Part shown: positions 8,924 through 19,981 of the stretch, one piece after another
Numbering within the stretch: the stretch's first letter is position 1
Layout of the letters: each line of letters starts with the position of its first letter
NCBI GenBank assembly: GCA_965277355.1
Contig: CBDICN010000001.1
Coordinates: 806,001 to 870,000 of the forward strand
From: RH-AL1 sp965277355
GTDB lineage: Bacteria; Pseudomonadota; Alphaproteobacteria; Rhizobiales; Beijerinckiaceae
Length of the DNA stretch: 64,000 bases
Direction of reading: 5' to 3'
Notes under the pieces: model-generated
The model's input: only the letters and a program-made list of their open reading frames with translations
Database searches by the model: none
Told to the model about the DNA's origin: nothing
Made by a program: the position numbers and the translations under genes

Positions 8924-9523
8924 CTACTTCGCCGCCTGGGCGTGCAGTTCCTCGACGTATTCCCAGTTCACGAGCGAATCGAGGAACGCCTTGAGGTAGT
9001 CGGGGCGGCGATTGCGGTAGTCGATGTAGTAGGAATGCTCCCACACATCGACGCCGAGAACCGGAACGCCGCCGTGAACGAGCGGGTTCTCGCCGTTCGG
9101 CGTCTTCATGATCTGGAGCTTGCCGTCCTTCATCGCGAGCCAAGCCCAGCCAGAGCCGAACTGGCCGACGCCGGCCTGGACGAAATCCTCCTTGAACTTG
9201 TCGTAGGAGCCGAACGCGTCGTTGATCGCCTTCTCGATCGCCGCCGGCGGCTTGCCGCCACCGTTGGGCTTCATCCACTTCCAGAAATGCGTGTGGTTGT
9301 AGTGCTGGCCGGCATTATTGAAGAGGCCGGCGTTCTTGCCGTAGGACTCCTTGACGATCTCCTCGAGCGACTTTCCCTCGAGGCCGCTGTCCTTAAGGAG
9401 ATTGTTACCCGCCGTCACATAGGCCTGGTGATGCTTGTCGTGGTGAAACTCGAGCGTCTCCTTGGACATGATCGGCTGAAGGGCGTCATGCGCGTAAGGA
9501 AGCGGGGGGAGAGTGAAGGACAT
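8924..9523 (-). CDS. sodB: Superoxide dismutase, Fe-type
   Basis: The 199-residue enzyme dismutates superoxide to oxygen and hydrogen peroxide in the cytoplasm. Metal ligands can be placed at His27 (FHHDKHH), His77 (YNHTHFW), Asp159 and His163 (GVDVWEH). Gln73 in AGQHYNH is the position typical of Fe-SOD rather than Mn-SOD, although some alphaproteobacterial members accept both metals. I chose the ATG at 9523 because CAGGAG lies about seven bases upstream; the frame extends five codons further without a better site. It is transcribed alone and is divergent from the next gene. Confidence 0.93.
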   Translation of the reverse strand: MSFTLPPLPYAHDALQPIMSKETLEFHHDKHHQAYVTAGNNLLKDSGLEGKSLEEIVKESYGKNAGLFNNAGQHYNHTHFWKWMKPNGGGKPPAAIEKAINDAFGSYDKFKEDFVQAGVGQFGSGWAWLAMKDGKLQIMKTPNGENPLVHGGVPVLGVDVWEHSYYIDYRNRRPDYLKAFLDSLVNWEYVEELHAQAAK

Positions 9524-9723
9524 GGCTAACTCCTGCAAAAACAGCGTAGGCGCGCGGGCGCGATCGACCCTGATGGGCGGTAACTAGGCTCGTCGAACCG
9601 CGGCGGCAACGGTGCGCCGATAAACAAAGTGCTAGGACATATCGACTAGACTTTTGCAAGTATCGGATTTTGCAGATAGATTGCTGGCAATGCGGCGCTG
9701 CGTTCTGCGCTTGTGAGGACTAC

Positions 9724-10884
9724 ATGGCTTATCTTGTCCTCGGACTCGGGATCGTTATGGCTGTGCTCGGCGGTGCGGCCATCGCCAATGGTTATCCGAT
9801 CATCCAGGTCGAGCGCGGCTGGGCCGGCGTGATCGCCGGTGCGGCTCTGCTCGCCGGTGGCGTCGTGACATTCTCGCTCGGCATCGTCGTGCGCTCGCTG
9901 GCGAGCGTCAGGGACGCGCTCTTTGCCGGTGCGGCCTCCCCTGCGTATGCCCGGGCGCCCGCGGAACCGGCTTTCGCGGGCGCGACGGCAAGGATGGCGA
10001 TGCCCGCCGCGCCGCAGCCGACGCCGGCCACCGCTGCCGCCGTCGGCCTCGGTGCCATCGGTGCCGCCGCCCTCGGGCACGAGGCGCCGGTCTATCAGAC
10101 CGATCTTGAAACGGCAGCGAGCGCCCATGACCCGGAGCCTATCGCTCACGACCACGAGCCCGTCCAAGACGGCGGCGGCTATCCGCAGGCCGGGCACCCG
10201 GGGGCGCATCCCGCAACCGACATCGCGGACGGCTACGCGCTGGAGACGCCCTCGACGCCGCAACACGACCTGCCCTTGTCGGCCGGCGCGCCGCCTGGAG
10301 ACTGGCTCGATCGCGCTTTCTCGGAACTCGATCTCCACGTACCGGAGCATGCGCCGCCGCAGGAAGCGCCTCATCCGCCTCGCACCCCTGCCGAGGCTCT
10401 GGAGCCGGAGACCGTTCCGCCGACCCCGGCCTACCAACCGGCCCCGGCCGAGCCGGGGCATCCCAGAACAGAGCATGTGGCGGAGCCGCAGCCGGCCGAA
10501 CCGGAGTTGGCGGAGCATCCTGTCGCCGAATCGGCCGAGTTCGTTGATCACGCACCCGAGCCTGCGGCGATCGAGCATGCCGACCATACGCCGGTCGAAC
10601 ATGTCGAGGATGCGGCCTATCGCGAGGCGGCTCTCGCGCCGGTGGCCGATGTGCTCGAAGCCGATCGCTACCCCGCCGCCGAGCCGAGCCCGCACCGTCG
10701 CGAGGATCCCGTCGCCGCGGCGGCGCCTGTCGGGGCCGAACCATCGTCGCCGGTCATCGGCCGCTATGAGGCGGATGGCACGTCCTACACGATGTATGCC
10801 GACGGCGCGATCGAGGCGCAGTCCAGCGCCGGCGTGTACCGGTTCGCGTCGATGGCCGAGCTGAAGGCGTTCATCGAAGGCTGA
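9724..10884 (+). CDS. Membrane-anchored protein with long Pro/Ala/Glu-rich region (function unknown)
   Basis: The 386-residue protein starts at an ATG preceded by GAGGA. Two hydrophobic helices lie at residues 2-22 and about 35-57. A low-complexity stretch of about 260 residues rich in Pro, Ala, Glu and His follows. A short conserved-looking C-terminal module (RYEADGTSYTMYADGAIEA, then MAELKAFIE) ends the protein. I know this layout from uncharacterised rhizobial proteins of the DUF308-like annotation class, but the function is unknown. It probably sits in the inner membrane with the tail in the cytoplasm. It is convergent with the oligopeptidase gene, overlapping it by 14 bases at the 3' ends. 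Confidence 0.7.
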   Translation: MAYLVLGLGIVMAVLGGAAIANGYPIIQVERGWAGVIAGAALLAGGVVTFSLGIVVRSLASVRDALFAGAASPAYARAPAEPAFAGATARMAMPAAPQPTPATAAAVGLGAIGAAALGHEAPVYQTDLETAASAHDPEPIAHDHEPVQDGGGYPQAGHPGAHPATDIADGYALETPSTPQHDLPLSAGAPPGDWLDRAFSELDLHVPEHAPPQEAPHPPRTPAEALEPETVPPTPAYQPAPAEPGHPRTEHVAEPQPAEPELAEHPVAESAEFVDHAPEPAAIEHADHTPVEHVEDAAYREAALAPVADVLEADRYPAAEPSPHRREDPVAAAAPVGAEPSSPVIGRYEADGTSYTMYADGAIEAQSSAGVYRFASMAELKAFIEG

Positions 10885-12960
10885 CACAGGCGAGCGCGAA
10901 GGCGTATTGCTCCGCGATTTCGGCCAGCCGGTCGAAGCGGCCGGCGGCTCCGCCGTGGCCAGCGTCCATGTTGGTCTTCAACAGGATCGGTCCGCCGCCG
11001 TTCATCGTCGCCCGCAGGCGCGCGACCCATTTGGCCGGCTCCCAATAGGTCACCCGCGGGTCCGTCAGCCCCGCCAGCGCCAGGATCGGCGGATAAGTCG
11101 TCGCCCTCACGTTGTCGTAGGGCGAGTAGGCGGCGATCGCGCGAAGGGCCACGGCATCCTCGACCGGGTTGCCCCATTCCAGCCACTCCGGCGGCGTCAG
11201 TGGCAGATCAGCATCGAGCATGGTGTTCAGCACGTCGACGAACGGCACCGCAGCGAGAATGCCGGCGAACAGCTCGGGCGCCTTGTTCGCGACCACCCCC
11301 ATCAGCATCCCGCCGGCGCTGCCACCCTGCGCGACGATGCGGCCACGGCTGGTATAGCCGTCGGCGATGAGCCGCTCCGCCGCCACGATGAAATCCGAGA
11401 AGGTGTTGGGTTTGCGGCTGAGCTTGCCGTCCTGGTACCAGTGCCAGCCCTTGTCGGTCCCGCCGCGCACGTGGGCGAGCGCGTAAACGAAGCCGCGATC
11501 GACGAGGGATAGCGCGTTGGCGCTGAAGGACGCCGGTAGCGCGTGACCATAAGCGCCGTAGCCGTAAAGAAGCAGAGGCGCGGCCCCGTTCCGCTCGAAG
11601 CCGGCCGCATGCAAGACGGTGATCGGCACCCGCTCGCCATCCGCAGCCTCGGCGAACAGCCTCCGCGTCAGATAGCGCGCCGGATCGTGTCCGCTGGGGA
11701 TCGACTGCCTCTTGCGCAGCCGGCGCGTGCCGGTCGCGAGGTCGTAGTCGTAGGTCTCGCGCGGCGTCGTCATCGAGGCATAAGCGAAACGCAGCACCTG
11801 TGCGTCGTACATGCGGTTCGGCTCGAGCCACAGGCTGTAAGCCTCCTCGGCGAAGTCGATGACGCGCTCGCTCGCGCCGCCGGGCGAGCCGATCACGATA
11901 CGCGGCAGACCGTCCTCGCGCTCGAGCCTCACGAGGTACGAGGGGAAGACGGTCATTCCCGTGATCATCCGGCCGCGGCGGTGAGAAACGACGTCACGCC
12001 AATGCACCGCTCCGGGCGTGGCGAGCGGCGCCCTGACAATCTTGAAGTCCTCGGCACCGTCGCGGTTCGTGCGGATGTAGAGATCGACGCCACGATGAGT
12101 GACGAAGTAGCGGTGGTCGGGGGAGCGTGGCTCGACAAGGAGCGGCCGCGCTTGGACGTCGGCGAGATCGAGCAGGTGGCACTCCGTCGCGGCGTGATCG
12201 CTGACCGTAATGACAGCGAAGGCGCCGGAGGCGGTGCGCTCGATCCCGACGAACCAGGCCGGATCATGTTCCGCGAAGACGAGCTCGTTCTCTTCGCGTC
12301 CGAGCCGGTGGCGATAGACCTCGCAAGTGCGATGGTTGTCGTCGACGCGAACGAAGTAGAAGCCCGTAGCGTCCTTCAGCCAGACGATCGAACCGTCGGT
12401 GCGGTGGGCGGCGTCGCCGGCATCGAGACCGCTGGCGATGTCCCGCGTCCTGATGGTGTAGAGCTCCGAGCCTTTGGCGTCCGCGCTCCAGGCCAGCATG
12501 GAATGATCGGGCGCGTGGACCGCCGCACCGATCGAGAAGAAGGGATACCCCTCCCGCTCGCGGTCGCCGTCGAGCATGATGTGTTCCTCGCCCGCTCGCC
12601 GCGTCCGCGGCAGAACAGCGGCTGCTGGCCGCCGTCACGATAGCGCTGGTAGTAGAGCCAATCGCCGTCCGCGACGGCAACCGAAGCATCGTCCTCCTTC
12701 ATTCGCCCGCGCATCTCGGCGACCAGCGTCGCCTTCTGTTCGGCGAGAGGATCGAGATGGGCGGCGCTGTAAGCGTTCTCCGCCTCGAGAAGCTCGCGGA
12801 TCGCCGGCGGAAGCGTCTTTGGATCGCGCAGGACTTCGCGCCAATTCTCCGCGCGGATCCAGGCATACTCGTCTTCGAGGACGACGCCGTGGAACTCGCG
12901 GCAAGACGGTGAGGGCGCCGCGGCCGGGGGCTGCACCTCGACGCCGCTCCAAGCCGTCAT
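10871..12960 (-). pseudogene. ptrB: Oligopeptidase B-like S9 serine peptidase, frameshifted
   Basis: Two frames together give a full-length S9A peptidase of about 696 residues. The N-terminal part (12960 to about 12600) reads EDEYAWIRAENW and YYQRYRDGGQQPLFCR. The rest (from about 12587) reads EEHIMLDGD and continues through the beta-propeller to the catalytic domain, with nucleophile Ser in GGSAGG and the terminal DAGHGG histidine motif. The shift lies between 12585 and 12610 and needs one added or two removed bases to repair. There is no homopolymer there. Intact, it would cleave short peptides after Lys/Arg. It starts eight bases after msrB. It may be a true pseudogene or a sequence error. 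Confidence 0.8.
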
Positions 12961-12968
12961 GAGCGAAC

Positions 12969-13382
12969 CTATGTTGCGGGCGTGAAGGCGAGCGCCTGAC
13001 CGTTCATGCAGTAGCGCTGGCCGGTCGGCTTCGGACCGTCTGGGAAGACGTGCCCGAGATGGGCGTCGCACCTGCCGCAACGGACCTCGACCCGCTTCAT
13101 GAACAGCGAGCGGTCCTCGTGCTCGTCGACCGCTTCGGAGGTGATCGGCTCGTAGAAGCTCGGCCAGCCGGTTCCAGAGTCGTATTTGGCGGCGGCATCG
13201 AACAGGCGCTCGCCGCAGCACACGCAGGCGTAGGTCCCCGGCGCCTTGTTGTCCCAGTTCGGTCCGGTGAACGGCCGTTCCGTCCCGTGCTGACGGGCGA
13301 CGTTGAACTGTTCGGGCGTGAGCTCCCTGCGCCATTCCTCGTCGGACTTCACGATCTTCCCAGTCGTCGTATCGCTCTGCAT
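12969..13382 (-). CDS. msrB: Peptide-methionine (R)-S-oxide reductase
   Basis: The 137-residue enzyme reduces methionine-R-sulfoxide in oxidised proteins. Both structural-zinc CxxC pairs are present (CVCC and CGRC), as is the catalytic cysteine in RYCMNG near the C-terminus. The ATG at 13382 has AAGGAG five bases upstream; the frame runs 12 codons further without support. It overlaps nothing, and the S9 peptidase gene begins eight bases after its stop, suggesting a two-gene transcript for repair and turnover of damaged proteins. Confidence 0.93.
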   Translation of the reverse strand: MQSDTTTGKIVKSDEEWRRELTPEQFNVARQHGTERPFTGPNWDNKAPGTYACVCCGERLFDAAAKYDSGTGWPSFYEPITSEAVDEHEDRSLFMKRVEVRCGRCDAHLGHVFPDGPKPTGQRYCMNGQALAFTPAT

Positions 13383-13691
13383 CACTGCTCCTTGTAGCTC
13401 ACCCTGGCAGCGGCGCATCGGCCGCCTCGCCGAGACCTCTTTTGCCCATATGGGTCGGGCTGAGCCATATTGCGACTGACGGCGATCTGTAGGCGTCGTG
13501 AATAGCGGCCAAGCTGTTCATGGGTATTCCATCGATCGTCTGGAAGCCTCGATACTTGCCAAAAGGTCTACTAAGGACAAGCTTGATGAGCCTAAGTTCC
13601 TGGCATAGCTATCGTCTGAGCCAAGACCGATACGAGGTTTGCCGCGCCGTAAAACGGTGTAGTCAACGCCGGTGCTTCTCCGGATCAATTC

Positions 13692-13719
13692 TTGACGTCG
13701 ATTTTAGCCGAACTATCGT
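13692..13719 (+). promoter_or_regulatory. Possible sigma-70-like promoter for mucR
   Basis: TTGACG (13692-13697) and TATCGT (13714-13719) are 16 bases apart, ending 13 bases before the mucR ATG. The rest of the roughly 350-base msrB/mucR intergenic region (13383-13732) is richer in A and T than its surroundings and holds no gene I can support. MucR proteins commonly repress their own genes at AT-rich sites, so control here is plausible but inferred. Confidence 0.3.
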
Positions 13720-13732
13720 GACGGAGGGCAAG

Positions 13733-14155
13733 ATGAGCGTCTTTGAACCATTAGCGACGGAAGGCTATCTCGAGTTGGCGGCCGATATCGTGTCGGCCTA
13801 CGTCAGCAACAATTCGGTACCGGCGAACGACCTTCCCTCGCTCATCGACGAGGTCCATTCCGCCTTGTTGCGCGTGACGACCAGCGCGCCGGAGCCGGCG
13901 GCCGAAAGCCAAAAGCCGGCGGTGCCGCCGAGGAAGTCGGTCACCAACGACTTTATTGTCTGCCTCGAAGACGGTCGCAAGTTCAAATCGCTGAAGCGGC
14001 ACCTGCGGACGCAGTACAACATGTCTCCCGAAGCCTATCGCGAGAAGTGGGGACTTTCGCCCGATTATCCGATGGTGGCGCCAAGCTATGCCAAGGCGCG
14101 TTCGACCCTGGCGAAGCAGATGGGCCTTGGCCAGCAGCGCCGCCGCGGCCGCTGA
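13733..14155 (+). CDS. mucR: MucR/Ros-family zinc-finger transcriptional regulator
   Basis: The 140-residue protein has the Ros/MucR layout: an N-terminal helical oligomerisation region, a variable Pro/Ala linker and a C-terminal DNA-binding domain with CLEDGRKFKSLKRHL followed by YNMSPEAYREKW and YPMVAPSYA. The family binds AT-rich promoters and controls polysaccharide, motility and cell-cycle genes. The second zinc-ligand position reads Gln (RTQYN) where some homologues have His; this variant occurs in other MucR proteins, so I do not treat it as a defect. The ATG is preceded by GGAGGG. sufE is convergent, nine bases after the stop. Confidence 0.92.
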   Translation: MSVFEPLATEGYLELAADIVSAYVSNNSVPANDLPSLIDEVHSALLRVTTSAPEPAAESQKPAVPPRKSVTNDFIVCLEDGRKFKSLKRHLRTQYNMSPEAYREKWGLSPDYPMVAPSYAKARSTLAKQMGLGQQRRRGR

Positions 14156-14163
14156 CGCGCTCG

Positions 14164-14583
14164 CTATGCCGACACGGCCCGCGCGTCCGTCTTGATGCGC
14201 TCCACCATCGCCCGCACGCCGTTCGAGCGCTGCGGTGTGAGATGCGACGACAAGCCGAGGCGTTCGAATACCGGCTGCGCGTCTGTCGTCCCGATTTCCG
14301 CAGGGGTTTTGCCGGAGTAGAGCGCGAACACGAGCGTGATCAAGCCGCGTACGATGTGGGCGTCGCTGTCGCCGCGCAGCACGATGTGCGGCGTGCCGGC
14401 ATCGTCGGAAACGACCGTGCTCTCGACCCAGACTTGGCTGGCGCATCCGCGGACCTTGTTGTGGTCGTTGTGGCCAGCCTCGTCCAACGGCTCCAGGCTG
14501 CGACCGAGCTCGATGAGATAGCGGTAGCGGTCGTCCCACTCGTCAAGCAGCTCGAAGGTCTCGACGATCTCGTCCAAGGTCAT
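14164..14583 (-). CDS. sufE: SufE-family sulfur acceptor
   Basis: The 139-residue protein accepts persulfide sulfur from SufS and passes it to the SufBCD scaffold. The acceptor cysteine is Cys47 in RGCASQVW. The TLDEIVETFELLDEWDDRY start and the LSSHLTPQRSNG segment are family marks. It lies about 38 kb from the suf operon in this window, so supply is presumably coordinated in trans. It is convergent with mucR. Confidence 0.9.
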   Translation of the reverse strand: MTLDEIVETFELLDEWDDRYRYLIELGRSLEPLDEAGHNDHNKVRGCASQVWVESTVVSDDAGTPHIVLRGDSDAHIVRGLITLVFALYSGKTPAEIGTTDAQPVFERLGLSSHLTPQRSNGVRAMVERIKTDARAVSA

Positions 14584-14634
14584 GCGATCGGTCTCTGCGC
14601 CGCGTTGGCGATCGGGCGTCTCGGCTTTACCGGG

Positions 14635-15000
14635 TTAGGGCGTCTTCGTCAGCCGAAAAGCCGGCTGCTGATGACGCGGCTGCGACAGCGCTACCGTTTC
14701 GGCTGTCGCTGCCTGCGTCCTTACCGGATCGGCGTGGGTCTCGGCGCCCGGCCCATGCTCGAGGCCGGTCTGGCTCAACGCGGCGAGGGCGGCGAGACAA
14801 TCGGCCGGGTGTTGCCGGCACAGCGTCGGCACGCCTTTGGCGACGCTGTCACCAATGCCGCCGCGCGAGGCGGTCGCAGGCCCAACTCCCGCTCGCCTCG
14901 GCGCGCGCGGGGCCGTGAAGCCCAAGATCGCCGCATAGACGATCGACAGGCAGAGCATGCATCGCAGCAGAAACATCATTCGCGCCATTCCGCTCCACAA
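14635..15000 (-). CDS. Small exported protein, DUF5330-like
   Basis: The frame is up to 121 residues, with an N-terminal hydrophobic segment (FLLRCMLCLSIVYAAIL) that looks like a signal peptide or anchor. A C-x6-C pair in TLCRQHPADC and a polar tail follow. Small rhizobial DUF5330 proteins share the hydrophobic start and a paired-cysteine segment, but the match is weak and by eye. The start could also be the Met at about 14979. Function unknown. Confidence 0.45.
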   Translation of the reverse strand: MWSGMARMMFLLRCMLCLSIVYAAILGFTAPRAPRRAGVGPATASRGGIGDSVAKGVPTLCRQHPADCLAALAALSQTGLEHGPGAETHADPVRTQAATAETVALSQPRHQQPAFRLTKTP

Positions 15001-15266
15001 TCTCCGCTCCGACCGTTAAGGTCGGCTTTCAACGGGATTGCTCGTCGCGACGCCAGTCTTTCCTCTCCCTATGCTTTCGTGCCGCTGACATCGCGCCCGG
15101 CGCGCAATAATCCGTCAAGCATAAGGGCAGCATTCAGCGGTGCGGCGGTTTAATGAGGTCGACGCAGACACCTCGACGCTTACGCTTAGCGTTGGTTTAA
15201 GGGGATGCTGCGAGCCTCCCTCTCATCGCTCCGTCTCGCTCAGCTGGTGAGCGTGCGGCGCGAGGA

Positions 15267-17088
<1,822 letters not shown>

Positions 17089-17096
<8 letters not shown>

Positions 17097-17739
17097 CGCC
17101 GCCGCCAGCTTCGACGACGATCTCGGTTACGACGAACCCGCGCGCCGTCAGGCGCCGCGCAAGTCGCGCGCCATGCCCAGCCGCAAGAAGAAGGGGGGTT
17201 GGTCGATCAACATGGGCCGGGTGGCGCGCTACGGCGCCATCGGCGTGAGCGTGATGGTGGCGCTCGGCATCGTGTACAATGCCCTCATCGTGCAGAAGGG
17301 GCATCATCCGGCACCGCTATTCGGCAAGGCGGCCCCCGTCGCGCCGACGAGGCAGGCCGCTCCTGCCGCCAAGGCGCCCCCGGCGTCGACCGAGGCGGCC
17401 GAGGCGCAGGCACCGTTGCCGCTCGCCAAGCCGGCGGTGGTCCGCCACGCTTCGTCGGCGCAACACGCCTCCCCTGCCGGCGACGATCCGATTGGGCAGC
17501 TGCTGCAGACGGGTGCCGCGCCGGTGACCGGCGACAAGCCTGAGACGAAGAGTGTGGCCGCCGCCCAGCGCGCTCTGACCAAGCTCGGCTTCGCCGTGAA
17601 GGCCACCGGTGCGATGGGACCGGCGACTCGAAAGGCGCTCGAGCGCTTCGAGCAGGACCGCCACCTGCCGCTCAAGGGTGAGCTGACGCGGCGGGTCGTG
17701 AAGATTTTGAGTGCCGAGAGCGGCATCAAGATCGATTAG
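17089..17739 (+). CDS. Membrane-anchored peptidoglycan-binding-domain protein
   Basis: The 216-residue protein has a short basic cytoplasmic start, one transmembrane helix (about residues 45-66), a Pro/Ala-rich periplasmic linker and a C-terminal PG-binding-1 repeat (VAAAQRALTKLGF, GAMGPATRKALERFEQ). The domain should contact the cell wall. It starts with GTG inside the last codons of the upstream kinase gene, so kinase and wall-binding protein are made together. A role in wall-state sensing is speculation. Confidence 0.82.
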
Positions 17740-17743
17740 GCGC

Positions 17744-17769
17744 GCGAGCGGGGCCGGGCGCCGGCTCGC
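17744..17769. terminator. Possible hairpin between convergent genes
   Basis: GCGAGC (17744-17749) can pair with GCTCGC (17764-17769) around a GC-rich loop, between the stops of the peptidoglycan-binding gene and the phosphate transporter gene. No T run is present, so activity is uncertain. Confidence 0.3.
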
Positions 17770-17792
17770 GACGAGACAACGACGTTGGCCGA

Positions 17793-19415
17793 TCAGAAAA
17801 TCCGCGAGAAGATGAAGAACAGCGTGCCGGAGATCGCCATCGCGCAGGGCAGCGTCAGCACCCAGGCGAGAGCGATGGACCGCAGCGTCGACCACTGGAT
17901 GCCGGACCCGTTCGCCGCCATCGTGCCGGCGACGCCGGACGACAGCACGTGGGTCGTCGATACCGGCAGTCCGTAGGCGTCGGCGGCCATGATCGTGCCC
18001 ATCGCGACGAGCTCGGCCGAGGCGCCCTGCCCGTAGGTCAGGTGCGTCTTGCCGATCTTCTCGCCGACGGTCACGACGATGCGCTTCCAGCCGATCATCG
18101 TGCCGAGCCCTAGAGCCAGTGCCACCGCAAGCTTCACCCAAGACGGAATGAACTTCGTCGAGGTGTCGAGCAACTTGCGGTAGCCGTCGAGCGTCTTGAC
18201 GTCGGCCGCCGAGAGCTCGGCCTGCTTGTCCTTGCTCAGGATCTTCACCGCCTCGGAGGTGAGATACATGTCGTTGCGGGTGTTGCCGGCGACGCCCGCC
18301 GGGATTTTGGTTACCGAGCCATAGGTCTTCACCTGGTTGGCGATGTCGTCGATAAGCTTGGCGACAGCGGGATAGGTGCCCTCGTTGATCTCGTGGGACG
18401 ACACGTAAGCGGTGACGGCGGAGCGCGGGTTGCCGATGATGTTGTAGCCGGCCGCCTTGGCATCGACGATCTTCGACGTCGCCTGCGAGAGCTGCACGAA
18501 GCTGCCGACCTGAGACTCCGGAACGCCGCGGTTCAGCGCGTAGGCGGTCGGCACCGTTCCGATCAGGATCAGCATGATGAGACCCATGCCTTTCTGACCG
18601 TCGTTGGAGCCGTGCGCGTAGGAAACACCGGTGCAGGTCAGGATGAGGAGGCCGCGGACCCACCAGGGCGTGGTCTCGCCGGGCGCCGGCGCCTTGTAGA
18701 GCTCCGGGCGCCGCACCAGGACCTTCATGACGAGGAGCAGAAGGGCCGAGAGGAAGAAGCCGACGAGCGGCGAGATCAGCAACGCCTCTCCGATCTTGGT
18801 GGCCTGCGCCCAGTCGACGCCGGAGGTGCCGGAGCGGCCGTTCAGCAGTGCGTTGACGACGCCGACGCCGATGATCGAGCCGATCAGCGTGTGCGAGGAC
18901 GAAGCCGGCAAACCCAGCCACCACGTGCCGAGGTTCCAGATGATCGCCGCGATCAGCATCGCGAACACCATCGCGAAGCCGGCGGACGAGCCGACCTGCA
19001 GGATGAGCTCCACCGGCAGCAGCGACACGATGCCGAAGGCGACAAGGCCGGTCGAGAAGTAGACACCGAGAAAGTTGAAGAAGCCCGACCAGACGACGGC
19101 GAGCTGCGGCGGCATCGAGCGCGTGTAGATGACGGTCGCGACGGCGTTGGCCGTATCGTGGAAACCGTTGACGAACTCGAAGCCGAGCGCCACGAGGAGC
19201 GCCACACCGAGCAACAGATAAGGCAGGACACCGGCGTTGACGGCTCCCGCCGTCTGCACGTCCCTGTAGATGCTGTAGGCGACGAAGAAGAGGCCGATCG
19301 CCATGACTCCGAGGAAGATCAGGACGGCGATGGGGCTCATCGGCTTGTTGAGATCGAGCTTGCTCTCGTAGGCCGCATCTCCGCGTCCGATTGCCGGCGA
19401 ACTGATCGCGCTCAT
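17793..19415 (-). CDS. PiT-family inorganic phosphate transporter
   Basis: The 540-residue inner-membrane protein has about ten hydrophobic helices. The two family signatures are present: GFEFVNGFHDTANA near the N-terminus and the later GPxSTTH-type motif, here GLPVSTTHVLSSG. A soluble insertion of about 130 residues (NIIGNPRSAV to KFIPSW) separates the halves, as in longer PiT members. It moves phosphate with protons or sodium. The ATG at 19415 has GGAGG about nine bases upstream. The open frame running 250 codons further upstream is antisense to DUF2267 and mutA and is rejected. No Pho-box match was evident. Confidence 0.88.
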   Translation of the reverse strand: MSAISSPAIGRGDAAYESKLDLNKPMSPIAVLIFLGVMAIGLFFVAYSIYRDVQTAGAVNAGVLPYLLLGVALLVALGFEFVNGFHDTANAVATVIYTRSMPPQLAVVWSGFFNFLGVYFSTGLVAFGIVSLLPVELILQVGSSAGFAMVFAMLIAAIIWNLGTWWLGLPASSSHTLIGSIIGVGVVNALLNGRSGTSGVDWAQATKIGEALLISPLVGFFLSALLLLVMKVLVRRPELYKAPAPGETTPWWVRGLLILTCTGVSYAHGSNDGQKGMGLIMLILIGTVPTAYALNRGVPESQVGSFVQLSQATSKIVDAKAAGYNIIGNPRSAVTAYVSSHEINEGTYPAVAKLIDDIANQVKTYGSVTKIPAGVAGNTRNDMYLTSEAVKILSKDKQAELSAADVKTLDGYRKLLDTSTKFIPSWVKLAVALALGLGTMIGWKRIVVTVGEKIGKTHLTYGQGASAELVAMGTIMAADAYGLPVSTTHVLSSGVAGTMAANGSGIQWSTLRSIALAWVLTLPCAMAISGTLFFIFSRIF

Positions 19416-19566
19416 ACTTCTCGGGCCTCCAACAAACCTAGACGATCTAAGGCACCGATCGACAACAGGTGTGTGACATGCGCTGCCGTGTTCGAGTTTT
19501 GCCTTCCCTCGCCTATCGCTATGGGGGTATGGCTCGGAGAGCACGAGGGCAGGACGAGAGGCATCG

Positions 19567-19959
19567 ATGGAAGAGTTGATTGGTCGGGTCGCCAGCGCGG
19601 CGGATATTCCCGCCGACCAGGCCGAGCGCGCGATCGGTCTCGTCTTCGCGTTCCTCAAGCAAGAAGCCCCCGCCGACGTCGACGACATGCTGGCGCACGT
19701 TCCCGGTGGCGAGGCAGCCGCAAGTGCCGGACAGGCCGAGAAGCCGAACGGCAACGGCATTCTCGGCGGCCTGATGGGTATGATGAGCGGCGACGGCGGC
19801 CTGATGGGACTCGCCTCGCGGCTCTCCGGCATCGGGCTCGGCACCGGCGAGATGACAACCGTCGGCAAAGAGATCTTCACCTTCGCCCGCGAGAAGGTCG
19901 GCGACGAGAAGGTCGGCAAGGTCGCCGCCGCCGTTCCCGGCCTCAGCCAGTTCATCTGA
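19567..19959 (+). CDS. DUF2267-like small protein
   Basis: The 130-residue protein starts MEELIGRVASAADIP and has a paired-helix N-terminal region. A Gly/Met-rich middle (GILGGLMGMM) and a C-terminal helix ending in PGLSQFI follow. This pattern fits the DUF2267 class common in Rhizobiales, whose biochemical role is unknown. It lies between the divergent phosphate transporter gene and mutA and is 22 bases upstream of mutA on the same strand. Confidence 0.6.
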   Translation: MEELIGRVASAADIPADQAERAIGLVFAFLKQEAPADVDDMLAHVPGGEAAASAGQAEKPNGNGILGGLMGMMSGDGGLMGLASRLSGIGLGTGEMTTVGKEIFTFAREKVGDEKVGKVAAAVPGLSQFI

Positions 19960-19981
19960 TCTACGCGCACAAGGCCGTCGC

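Noticed and set aside
13992..14040. MucR zinc-finger defect (Gln at a His position)
   Set aside because: The RTQYN variant occurs in other MucR proteins as far as I recall, and related Ros-family members fold with altered ligands, so it is not evidence of inactivity.
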